NCBI GenBank assembly: GCA_023382535.1
Contig: JAHDWA010000006.1
Span: 216,037 to 280,036, forward strand
Direction of reading: 5' to 3'
Length of the DNA: 64,000 bases
From: Anaerolineae bacterium
Lineage (GTDB): Bacteria; Chloroflexota; Anaerolineae; 4572-78; J111
In this document: piece by piece, positions 52,955 to 60,849 of the stretch
How the letters are laid out: the number at the start of each line of letters is the position of its first letter
Position numbering within the stretch: the first letter of the stretch is position 1
Made by a program: the position numbers and the translations under genes
The notes under the pieces: model-generated
What the model was told of the DNA's origin: nothing
Databases searched by the model: none
The model's input: the letters and a program-made list of their open reading frames with translations, nothing else

Positions 52955-53443
52955 CTACTTACTTTCACCTTCCATCTGGAAGGTAAACAAAACCTGTCCG
53001 TGAGCTACTGTCTCTCCGGGACTTACTTCGACTGTCGCGATGATGCCATCACGCGGCGAGCGGATGGCGTTTTTCATCTTCATAGCCTCCAGGGTACACA
53101 AGGGCTGACCGAATTTAACCCGCGCCCCAGGCTGAGCCAGAATTTCGATGATAGCTCCCGGCATGGGCGCACGCAGACTGGATACAGAGGGTCCGGCGGG
53201 TGCAGTGGGTGGCGGCGCTTTGGGGGGGGCGGCGGTTTCTCGCACCATGGGGGTTAACGCGGCGGCGGGGGCGGAAGCCTGCCCGGTAACTATCTCAGCC
53301 GGCTCAATCTCTACTACGTAAGGATGGCCATTAACGTTAACTGTTACCGGCGAGTTGGTCAGACTCCCCCGCACCTCCACGAGATAAGATTTACCGTTAA
53401 CCGTTACTTTAACGCGTCGTCCTCGTAAAACATTGCTATCCAT
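52955..53443 (-). CDS. Biotin carboxyl carrier protein of the decarboxylase
   Basis: 162 residues. The C-terminal biotinyl domain has CTLEAMKMKN, where the second Lys pair position carries biotin, then GIIATVEVSPGETVAHGQVLF. A Pro/Ala-rich flexible linker (about residues 55-85) precedes it. The N-terminal 50 residues contain two VTVNG-type strands. It shuttles carboxyl groups between the carboxyltransferase and the beta subunit. Confidence 0.9.
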   Translation of the reverse strand: MDSNVLRGRRVKVTVNGKSYLVEVRGSLTNSPVTVNVNGHPYVVEIEPAEIVTGQASAPAAALTPMVRETAAPPKAPPPTAPAGPSVSSLRAPMPGAIIEILAQPGARVKFGQPLCTLEAMKMKNAIRSPRDGIIATVEVSPGETVAHGQVLFTFQMEGESK

Positions 53444-53446
53444 AAG

Positions 53447-53806
53447 TTAATTTCTCCCTTGCATTTGGGTAGCATCCAACGGGTGCTGTTCTAGCCGGCC
53501 CACGGTCCACCAGGGACCGTGGCCCTGTTCCAGGTCTACGCCCAGGTTGCTCCGGCAAAGTTCCTGAGAATACAGATGGGCCAGGGCCACCGTAATCGCC
53601 ACGGCGACCTCCTCCTCGGTGGTGTCGCGGGTTAGCCGGCCGGTAACCTTTGGCAGGGCAGCCTTTTCCCTGGCCAGGTCCGCTTTTTGTCTTGCCGGGA
53701 AGAGGCGCTTTAGCAGCATGATGATCCCGATAAAAATGATCAGGGCGCTAAAGGTGATGCTTAAGCCCATCACCAGAATGGTCAAACCTTGCTCAATGTT
53801 ACTCAC
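53447..53806 (-). CDS. Sodium-pumping decarboxylase, gamma-type subunit
   Basis: 119 residues with one N-terminal membrane helix (LTILVMGLSITFSALIIFIG) and a charged cytoplasmic tail, the OadG pattern. It assembles the soluble carboxyltransferase on the membrane beta subunit. It is 3 bases upstream of the biotin carrier gene. The C-terminal half (EVAVAITVALAHLYSQ) resembles the part of gamma/delta subunits that contacts the carrier. Confidence 0.75.
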   Translation of the reverse strand: MSNIEQGLTILVMGLSITFSALIIFIGIIMLLKRLFPARQKADLAREKAALPKVTGRLTRDTTEEEVAVAITVALAHLYSQELCRSNLGVDLEQGHGPWWTVGRLEQHPLDATQMQGRN

Positions 53807-53824
53807 GATTGTCCACCTTTTTCT

Positions 53825-55441
53825 TTATAAGGGCATGGTGCTGTGCTTCTTGGCCGGTGCTTTAACCCGCTTATCCCGCAGCAGCTCCAGGGCTGCAATC
53901 AGGCGGGGACGAGTTTCCGCCGGGATCAAAATATCGTCAATCGCGCCGGCTGCCGCCGCTACATAGGGTTTAGAAAATTTCTGCTCATATTCGGCGACCA
54001 GTTCGGCGCGGACCGCGGCGGGATCAGTTGCCTCTTTGAGCTGTTTACGATACAAGATATTGATCGCACCCTCCGCGCCCATCACGGCAATCTCGGTGGT
54101 GGGCCAGGCGAAGACCAAATCGGCGTGGATATGTTTGCTGCCCATAACAATGTAGGCGCCGCCATATCCCTTACGGGTAACAACCGTTAACTTGGGTACG
54201 GTGGCCTCAGAATAAGCATAGACGATTTTTGCCCCGTGGCGGATGATGCCGCCATGCTCCTGATGAACCCCAGGCAAAAAGCCTGGCGAGTCGCTGAAGG
54301 TGATGATCGGGATATTGAAAGCATCACAGAAGCGTACAAAGCGGGCGATTTTATCCGAAGCGTCAATATCAATCACCCCGGCCAGGATCATCGGCTGCTG
54401 CGCCACTACGCCGACTACCTGACCGTGCAAGCGGGCAAAGCCAATGATGGCATTTTGGGCAAAATATTCCTGGACCTCCAAAAAACTGTCCGGATCGAAG
54501 ACTCGATGGATGACCATTTTCATATCATAGGCTTCGTTGGGGTCTGTTGGGACAATGGTGTTGAGTTCCGGATCCATCCGCCAGGGGTCGTCGGTGGGGT
54601 GAACAGCCGGGGGCGGTTCAATATTATTTGCCGGCAAATAGTGGATGAGCTGGCGGGTCAATTCCAGGGCATGATCCTCATCATCGGCGGCAAAGTGAGC
54701 CACCCCACTAACGGCGCTGTGGGTCATCGCTCCGCCCAATGTCTCCATGTCAACTTGCTCGCCGGTGACGGCTTTAACTACCTCCGGGCCGGTAATGAAC
54801 ATCTGGCCGGTGCCTTTGGTCATGATAATAAAATCGGTCAGGGCTGGGGAATAAACCGCCCCGCCCGCGCACGGCCCCAAAATCACGCTTATTTGGGGGA
54901 TGACGCCGCTAGCCTGGGTATTACGCCAGAAAAGCTCGCCGTAGGCTGCCAGGCTGTAGACCCCTTCCTGAATTCGCGCCCCCCCGGAGTCGATCAAGCC
55001 AACCACCGGTATCCCTGCCTCCAGCGCCAAATCCATGATCTGGGCAACTTTTTGGCCGACCGCTTCAGAGAAGGAGCCGCCCAGAATGGTAAAGTCTTGC
55101 GCATAGATACAAACCCGCCGGCCATCAATCTTGCCAAAGCCAGTCACCACGGCATCGCCGGGATGATCTTCCTTATCCAAACCAAAGTCGGTATGGCGCT
55201 GAACGATGTAAGCCCCAATTTCGCGAAAAGTTCCATCATCTAAAAGCCGCAGGATCCGCTCGCGGGCAGTCAATTTACCTTTGGCGTGCTGGGCCTCAAT
55301 TCGCTCCGGGCCGCCACCCTGCACGATTTTTTGGCGCATTTCTTGAAGTTCGTTGATAAGCGCCTGGTGTCCATTTTCGCCTGGCTCGGGCTGGCGTTTA
55401 GGGGATAAAGCCTGTTTCTCGTTGGTTACTGGTTGTTCCAT
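53825..55441 (-). CDS. mmdA: Acyl-CoA carboxyltransferase subunit (methylmalonyl-CoA decarboxylase alpha)
   Basis: 538 residues with two crotonase-like halves. Seen: HAKGKLTARERILRLLD at the N-terminus, GGSFSEAVGQK, LGPCAGGAVYSPA and KGYGGAYIVMGSK forming the oxyanion holes. By itself it could be a propionyl-CoA carboxylase beta chain. The adjacent OadG- and OadB-type genes make a Na+-translocating methylmalonyl-CoA (or related acyl-CoA) decarboxylase more likely. Transfers CO2 from the acyl-CoA to biotin. Confidence 0.87.
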   Translation of the reverse strand: MEQPVTNEKQALSPKRQPEPGENGHQALINELQEMRQKIVQGGGPERIEAQHAKGKLTARERILRLLDDGTFREIGAYIVQRHTDFGLDKEDHPGDAVVTGFGKIDGRRVCIYAQDFTILGGSFSEAVGQKVAQIMDLALEAGIPVVGLIDSGGARIQEGVYSLAAYGELFWRNTQASGVIPQISVILGPCAGGAVYSPALTDFIIMTKGTGQMFITGPEVVKAVTGEQVDMETLGGAMTHSAVSGVAHFAADDEDHALELTRQLIHYLPANNIEPPPAVHPTDDPWRMDPELNTIVPTDPNEAYDMKMVIHRVFDPDSFLEVQEYFAQNAIIGFARLHGQVVGVVAQQPMILAGVIDIDASDKIARFVRFCDAFNIPIITFSDSPGFLPGVHQEHGGIIRHGAKIVYAYSEATVPKLTVVTRKGYGGAYIVMGSKHIHADLVFAWPTTEIAVMGAEGAINILYRKQLKEATDPAAVRAELVAEYEQKFSKPYVAAAAGAIDDILIPAETRPRLIAALELLRDKRVKAPAKKHSTMPL

Positions 55442-55452
55442 AGAGAGAATTC

Positions 55453-56025
55453 CTACCTCATTTGTTTAAAGAGTAATTTGCCACTCTCGGCCGCTCCGGC
55501 GGCGGTGGCTGCTTTAGCCAGGTCAATCAGGATGAAAGGGGCGGCTCCACCCAGCCAGGCTTTCTGCCAACTACCCAACATCAGCGCCAGCCAACTGACG
55601 CCGACCAGGTAGATAAGCAACATTCCGGCCATAGCCGCGGCAAAGTTGCCCCACCCCCTCTTGCCCGCCCGGCGTTCGGCCAGCCAACCCGCCGCAAAGG
55701 CCGCCGGCACAAAACCGATTAAATAACCGCCGGTTGGTCCCAAAAAGGCGGCCGGTCCCAAACCTTGGGCATCAAAGGGCAGACCGGCGGCAATCAAGCT
55801 GAGATAAGTGAGCTGGGCCAGCGCTCCATGGCGCGAGCCCAACACCAGGCCGGACAGTACCACTGCCAAAGTTTGCAGGGTGATCGGCACAGGGGTAAAC
55901 GGCAAGAGGATAGTAATCCGGGCTGTCAGTGCGGTGATAGCTGCAAAGATGACTATCGTCGCCACTTGAAGCGAAAGAGTTTTGTTGAATGGTACTAATA
56001 GGTTTTTTGCGTAATGACTATTCAT
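55453..56025 (-). CDS. bioY: Biotin transporter BioY
   Basis: Substrate-binding membrane component of an ECF-type biotin transporter. The start is taken as ATG at 56025 (AGGAG about 12 bases upstream), giving 190 residues, the normal length. An in-frame start at 56178 would add 51 atypical residues. Seen: FTPVPITLQTLAVVLSGLVLG and FLGPTGGYLIGFVPAAFAAG, the BioY signatures. Its place before a biotin-dependent decarboxylase links cofactor uptake to the pump. Confidence 0.9.
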   Translation of the reverse strand: MNSHYAKNLLVPFNKTLSLQVATIVIFAAITALTARITILLPFTPVPITLQTLAVVLSGLVLGSRHGALAQLTYLSLIAAGLPFDAQGLGPAAFLGPTGGYLIGFVPAAFAAGWLAERRAGKRGWGNFAAAMAGMLLIYLVGVSWLALMLGSWQKAWLGGAAPFILIDLAKAATAAGAAESGKLLFKQMR

Positions 56026-56357
56026 TGGGTCAGATTTCTCCTGAACTGCTCTTAAAGCCCATACCGACACAAGCCAGCGCAGGTACGGAGCCAGAAGAGC
56101 TGTGTAAGCACCCGGCAAACCCACTTTAAGGGCTGCCGATTGCTGCATCCCGAAAAAACGGTTGGTGGAAGTCTTCAAAAAGTGAACAATTTGGGATGGA
56201 GGACCGGCTCATCGTTAGGCAGCATCGAGACCCTGACCCCCAATACCACTGCATTATCTGTGAAGAGGATTCCCTCCAAAAAAGCCAACTGGATAATTAT
56301 CGTGATAATGCCTGTGACTGTCAAGGTATGGGTTGATTCCACGTACGATGTTTGCTC

Positions 56358-56609
56358 CTACATCCGCAGCTTGGCTTGGGCCACCGTAACATTTGCCCGC
56401 AATTGGGCAATTTGAGCTTGCAGGGCAGCTATCTGGGTCTTGGTTTTGGCGCTGTCGGCTGCTGCTACCTGGGCCTGCAACCCGATTATCCGTTCTCTAA
56501 CCTCGGCCTTGTCGGTTACGCCTGTAATTGTTTCATAAGCTTGCAAGTCTTTAATGGTAGCCTGCCAGGCGGCAACTTGGATTTCATAGAGATTCTGTAG
56601 TTCCGCCTC
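56358..56609 (-). pseudogene. Coiled-coil ORF fragment without a clear start
   Basis: The gap 56026-56759 holds no complete gene. An open frame on the minus strand runs from just after TAA (56612-56610) to TAG at 56358-56360. It encodes about 82 residues of heptad-like sequence such as KTQIAALQAQIAQLRANV, and no ATG opens it. It may be the remnant of a longer coiled-coil protein; a TTG-started small protein cannot be excluded. Confidence 0.35.
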
Positions 56610-56703
56610 TTAAGGATAACAGATTTTTTAGAAATTATTAGTGAAAGATGTCACAACTAAGCCGGATGGATGTCACGCCCGGTTTGGATGAAGCGGTCTT
56701 TTT

Positions 56704-56741
56704 AAGAAGAAGAGCGCGGGCTTGCCCGCGCTCTTCTTCTT
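56704..56741. terminator. Strong 17-bp hairpin after the molybdenum hydroxylase operon
   Basis: Arms 56704-56720 and 56725-56741 are perfect 17-bp reverse complements with a CTTG loop. The stem has a GC-rich core and CTTCTTCTT ends. It lies 18 bases after the large-subunit stop. The T-run (GTCTTTTTA) is on the plus-strand side; minus-strand use would rely on the U-rich stem end. Probably a terminator for the minus-strand operon, possibly bidirectional. Confidence 0.65.
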
Positions 56742-56759
56742 GTCTTTTTAGGGTCGTGC

Positions 56760-59120
56760 TTAGGACACAATTCCGGCATCCACCATGGCCAGGTAGACTT
56801 TTTCGGCGGTAAAGGGCGGCGAACCGACCCGTACCCCAATGGCATCATAGATGGCGTTGGCGATGGCAGGGATAGTCGGGACCATAGGATGCTCACCGAC
56901 TCCTCGCGCGCCAAACGGACCATCATCCTGTGGCACTTCGACCAGAATCGAATCAATACGTGGAGGAGCGTCGGCGCTGGTGGCGATGCGGTAATCCACA
57001 AAGCTGGGGTTTTGCATCACGCCACCCTTGAACTGCATACTTTCAAATAAGGCGGTGCTCATGCCCTGCACAAAACCACCTTCTACCTGGGCTTTGGCCA
57101 TTTCTGGATTGATGGCTTTGCCGAGATCAAAGGCTGCCGCTCCGCGCAGAATCTCGATTTTGCCGGTTTCCAGGTCTACTTCCAACTCGACGGCTTGCGC
57201 GCCGGTCGTGTAATGGACAACAGCCCGCTCGCCCTGGCCGGTTTCGGCGTTCAGTCCGGTCACATAAGTCGGCATAAAGTTGCCCCGCCCCACAATCGGC
57301 CCGCCAATCCAGCCGCTGCCGTTGGGCTTGGGCATCCCATAAATCACAATATCCTTTAAGGAGATGGTTTCTTCACTCTTGTAAGAGACAACCTCACCGT
57401 TGACGATGTCCAGGTCTTCAGGCTGCTCATTCCAGGCTTCGGCGACCACATTTAAAACTTGCTGGCGAGCATCGCGGGCGGCGTTGACCACCGCATTGCC
57501 CATGCTCCAGGTCAAGCGGCTGGCGACTGTCTGCCATTCGTACGGGCTATACTGTGTATCCACCGGCCCGGCGATGCGAATCCAATCCATGGGTACGCCC
57601 AGCGCGGCTGCGGCCATTTGAGCCATCACGGTAAAGGTGCCCTGCCCGATTTCCTGTCCGCCGACTGCCAGGGTGACGGTCCCATCTTCGTTCAATTCGA
57701 TCACGGCGCTGGAGCCGGGGTTTGGAGGCATAGCCGGCGCTTTCCACATCAGAGCTATGCCCTTGCCGCGCCGCTTGGTCGGCGAACTGGGCGGTGCTTT
57801 GTAACCCCAGTGAATCGTCTCAGCGACTCTGTCAATGCACTCGGGTAGGCCGGTCGGGTGCATCTTGCTGCCGGTAACGACAATGCTGCCGGTTTTGAGG
57901 CAGTTGATGCGGCGAAACTCAACCGGGTCCAGCTTGATTTCGCGAGCCAGTTCGTCAATGCACTGTTCCAGGCCGGCATGAAGTTCGGGCATGCCAAAAC
58001 CGCGAAACGCCCCGCCGACAGGATGATTGGTATAGACACACATGCTGTCAGTTTTGACATGGGGGATTTCATAAGGCCCGCTGCTGCTGTAACCGCCGGC
58101 ACGGGTGATGTTCACCCCGTATTCGGTCGAGGCGCCGCCATCCCAGTACATCGTATTTTCCATCGCCAGGAGTTTTCCCGTGGCATCGCAGCCAATTTTG
58201 AGCTTTATCACCAAACCCTGGCGCACAAAGGCCGTGTAGAACTCCTCTTCACGGGTCAGTAAAAGCTTGACCGGGCGGCCTTTAGCTTTTAGGGCAATGG
58301 CGACGGCCAGGGCCTCCATACTGACCCCCGCCTTGCAGCCAAAGCCACCCCCTACATAGGGTGCAATAACGCGCATGTCGCTTTGGGAAATTCCCAACGA
58401 TTTGGCGATGAGGTTGCGCTGGGCAAAGGGCGACTGCGAGCTGCTCCAGAGAGTCACCTTGCCCTGTTCGTCCACTTTGGCAATAGCCACATGCGGCTCG
58501 ATGGGCACATGTTGGACGTGGGGGATGCGATACTTGTGCTCGACGATGGCGGCACAGTTGGACCAGGCGCTGCCGGCGTCACCCTTGCGGATTTTGAAGT
58601 GGTTGGAGATATTTGTGCCCGGTTTGGGGAAGATGAAGGGCACGACCTCATAACTACCCAGGTCAGGGTGAAGCAATGGCGCTTCGGGGCTGGCCCCAAA
58701 TTCAGGATCGAGTACCGGCTCCAGCAGTTCGTACTCTATTTCGATCAGATCAACCGCCTTTTCTGCCACCGTTTCACTGACGGCGGCTACCCCGGCAATG
58801 GCCTCGCCGACGTAGCGCACCCGGTCACGGGCAAAGATATAACGATCCTTCAGATACAAGCCGATATGGCCGGGAAAATCCTCGCCGGTCACAACAGCTT
58901 TGACCCCCGGCAGCGCCCTGGCTTTGCTGATGTCTATGGATTTAATCAAGGCGTGGGGATGGGGGCTGCGCTTGATGCGGGCGTGCAGCAGTCCCGGCCC
59001 AAATTGCAGATCATCGGTGAAAACGGCAGCGCCGGTCACTTTCTCGTAAGCATCCAGCCGGGGCACGCTGGCGCCAATGAGGTCGGGTATTTTCTCAGCA
59101 GGTGGTTCTTTTACGAGCAT
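56760..59120 (-). CDS. Molybdopterin-binding subunit, xanthine dehydrogenase family
   Basis: Catalytic large subunit, 786 residues. Seen: YVGEAIAGVAA, PYVGGGFGCKAG, GGAFRGFGMPELHAGLEQ, GGQEIGQGTFTVMAQ and, near the end, DGPFGARGVGEHP with the catalytic Glu. These contact the molybdenum cofactor and define the hydroxylase family. With the FeS and FAD subunits it forms an alpha-beta-gamma enzyme. Purine oxidation is possible, but the family covers many N-heterocycles and aldehydes, so substrate is open. Confidence 0.9.
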   Translation of the reverse strand: MLVKEPPAEKIPDLIGASVPRLDAYEKVTGAAVFTDDLQFGPGLLHARIKRSPHPHALIKSIDISKARALPGVKAVVTGEDFPGHIGLYLKDRYIFARDRVRYVGEAIAGVAAVSETVAEKAVDLIEIEYELLEPVLDPEFGASPEAPLLHPDLGSYEVVPFIFPKPGTNISNHFKIRKGDAGSAWSNCAAIVEHKYRIPHVQHVPIEPHVAIAKVDEQGKVTLWSSSQSPFAQRNLIAKSLGISQSDMRVIAPYVGGGFGCKAGVSMEALAVAIALKAKGRPVKLLLTREEEFYTAFVRQGLVIKLKIGCDATGKLLAMENTMYWDGGASTEYGVNITRAGGYSSSGPYEIPHVKTDSMCVYTNHPVGGAFRGFGMPELHAGLEQCIDELAREIKLDPVEFRRINCLKTGSIVVTGSKMHPTGLPECIDRVAETIHWGYKAPPSSPTKRRGKGIALMWKAPAMPPNPGSSAVIELNEDGTVTLAVGGQEIGQGTFTVMAQMAAAALGVPMDWIRIAGPVDTQYSPYEWQTVASRLTWSMGNAVVNAARDARQQVLNVVAEAWNEQPEDLDIVNGEVVSYKSEETISLKDIVIYGMPKPNGSGWIGGPIVGRGNFMPTYVTGLNAETGQGERAVVHYTTGAQAVELEVDLETGKIEILRGAAAFDLGKAINPEMAKAQVEGGFVQGMSTALFESMQFKGGVMQNPSFVDYRIATSADAPPRIDSILVEVPQDDGPFGARGVGEHPMVPTIPAIANAIYDAIGVRVGSPPFTAEKVYLAMVDAGIVS

Positions 59121-59211
59121 ATTATCCTCCGATAGTAAAACGTAATGATCGCCGATACAGCGCTTTTCAAATTTAATCTTTACGTTTTACTTTGATTCAC
59201 TTGTTTGGATT

Positions 59212-59694
59212 TCAGACTATTTCGGCGTGCTGCCGCTTTGCCGCTTCTTTCACTGCTTCGATAATGCGCAGGTAGCCGGTACAGCGGCACAGATTACCCA
59301 CCAGCGCGTCGCGGATCTCATGGTCGGTTGGGTGGGAATTGCGATTCAGCAGCGCCTGGGCGGAGATCAACATACCCGGCGTGCAAAAGCCGCACTGCAC
59401 CCCGCCCTGGGCAACAATTGCTTCCTGGATTGGGCTAAGATGGCTGTTGCGGGCCAGTCCTTCCACGGTTGTAATTTGCGCGCCGTCACATTCAACGGCC
59501 AGCACCAGGCAGCTATTGACCGGCTCGCCGTTCAACATCACGGTACAAGCGCCACACTCACCGGCAGTGCAGCCATTCTTGGTACCGGTCAGAACCACTT
59601 TTTCGCGCAGCATTTGCAGCAGGGTCATATTCGAGGGAACGTCCACGATTTCAGTTTCCCCATTAATGGTAAGCGTAATTTGATGAAATGACAT
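59212..59694 (-). CDS. (2Fe-2S)-binding subunit, xanthine dehydrogenase family
   Basis: 160 residues with two [2Fe-2S] sites. The plant-ferredoxin-type cluster is in GCTAGECGACTVMLNG plus the later Cys of NSCLVLAV; the helical cluster is in CGFCTPGML and LCRCTGYLRI. Passes electrons from molybdenum to FAD. Full length for the family. 91 bases separate it from the large-subunit gene. Confidence 0.95.
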   Translation of the reverse strand: MSFHQITLTINGETEIVDVPSNMTLLQMLREKVVLTGTKNGCTAGECGACTVMLNGEPVNSCLVLAVECDGAQITTVEGLARNSHLSPIQEAIVAQGGVQCGFCTPGMLISAQALLNRNSHPTDHEIRDALVGNLCRCTGYLRIIEAVKEAAKRQHAEIV

Positions 59695-59701
59695 AATATT
59701 C

Positions 59702-59793
59702 TCCAGTAGTCAGTAGTCAGTAACCAGTAGTCAGTAATCAGGGTTCAGTAGACAGAATATCGCCCGTCTACCGTCTACTATCTACCGTCTACC
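59702..59793. repeat. Short tandem repeats between FeS and FAD subunit genes
   Basis: CAGTAGT-type heptamers recur from 59705 to about 59755 with small changes. They are followed by CGTCTAC/TATCTAC heptamers to about 59793. The two blocks are partly complementary (AGTAGAC with GTCTACT). The second block runs through the stop codon of the FAD-subunit gene, so it encodes that protein's last residues. Confidence 0.7.
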
Positions 59794-60678
59794 TATCGCC
59801 CCCCACACCTCGCTGACGGCTTTTTGGGTCAAATTCCTGACCATCAACTTGCGATAGCGGGCACTGCCGCGGACGTCGTCAATGGGGGTGCAGGCCTCCA
59901 TCGCCGCCTGGGCGGCTTCGGTAATTGTGGCGGCGGTGATGGGGTTTTCGGCCAGGATGGTTTCGGCCTGGGTAGGTCTAAACGGCACCGGCGCGACCGA
60001 GGCCAGGGCCAGCCGGAAACGGTAACCTGATGGGGCGCTGCTGTCGGGGTAGCCCAAGGCGGTCACCCCAACAATGGCCAGGTCGCCGATGGCGTTGCGG
60101 CCCAATTTGATGTACCGGGCGGCGTAATGTCTGGGCGGGATTGGAAACAGAATCGCCGTAGCAATGTCGCCGGGTTTCAGCACTGTTTTGCCGGGACCGC
60201 GGAAAAATGTACTCAAGGGTTCCTGGCGAACGCCGTCCACGCCGTGAACTTGCAGCGAGCCGTTCAGGACAAGGCACGAGCCAATCGTGTCGCCGGCAGG
60301 TGAGGCGTTGCAGATATTGCCGACAATCGTCGCCCGTGTTCGTAATTGATAACTGGCTACGGAATGAGCGGCTTCGGCCAGTACCGGGTAATATTCTTTC
60401 ACCTCTGGCGAGGTGACGACACGATTCATGTTAACCGAGGCGCCGATGGTCAACCCGGCAGTAGGGTCGAAGGTGATCTGGCTCATACCGTTCAGGTTTT
60501 TTACGTCTACAATGTACTTTTCTTTCCAAAAACCGTCGCGCATGCGCACAAAGGTATCGGTACCGCCCATGAAGGGGCGGGCTTCGCCGCTGTGCTGAGC
60601 CAAAAACTGGCTGGCTTCAGCTAATGAGGTAGGTTTGATGTAATCGAACTCAGGAAGTCCGGGGGTTGGGTTGTGCAT
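59782..60678 (-). CDS. FAD-binding subunit, xanthine dehydrogenase family
   Basis: 298 residues, medium subunit. Seen: FDYIKPTSLAEASQFLAQH, PFMGGTDTFVRMRDG for FAD pyrophosphate binding, and ATIVGNICNASPAGDTIG for flavin binding. The C-terminal CODH-flavoprotein domain follows. Passes electrons from the FeS centres to NAD+ or another acceptor. The stop lies inside a tandem repeat. Confidence 0.92.
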   Translation of the reverse strand: MHNPTPGLPEFDYIKPTSLAEASQFLAQHSGEARPFMGGTDTFVRMRDGFWKEKYIVDVKNLNGMSQITFDPTAGLTIGASVNMNRVVTSPEVKEYYPVLAEAAHSVASYQLRTRATIVGNICNASPAGDTIGSCLVLNGSLQVHGVDGVRQEPLSTFFRGPGKTVLKPGDIATAILFPIPPRHYAARYIKLGRNAIGDLAIVGVTALGYPDSSAPSGYRFRLALASVAPVPFRPTQAETILAENPITAATITEAAQAAMEACTPIDDVRGSARYRKLMVRNLTQKAVSEVWGAIGRR

Positions 60679-60748
60679 AAGACACGACCTCCTACAAAGA
60701 TTATCTTGTCAATTTATTTTCGACTGCCGACCAAAGACCGCCGACCGC

Positions 60749-60796
60749 ACCCCCACCCTAACCCTCCCCCTACAAGGGGGAGGGATGGGTGGGGGT
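60749..60796. repeat. Long imperfect inverted repeat upstream of the FAD subunit gene
   Basis: A C-rich arm (60749-60771) pairs with a G-rich arm (60775-60796) around ACA with about one bulge. It is flanked by GACCGC-type copies on both sides. This C-run/G-run form is a common dispersed intergenic repeat in GC-rich genomes. It lies between the permease stop and the FAD subunit start and could also slow transcription. Confidence 0.6.
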
Positions 60797-60849
60797 CTCT
60801 CAGCGGTCCGCCGTGAGCGGTCATAAGAGGCTAATTGATTAGCCGAAAC

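Noticed and set aside
52967..52984. Short hairpin ACCTTCC/GGAAGGT at the end of the biotin carrier gene
   Set aside because: It lies within coding sequence, is short and has no T-tract; probably chance.
56026..56178. Longer start for BioY
   Set aside because: The extra 51 residues do not look like BioY; the ATG at 56025 gives normal length and has an AGGAG site.
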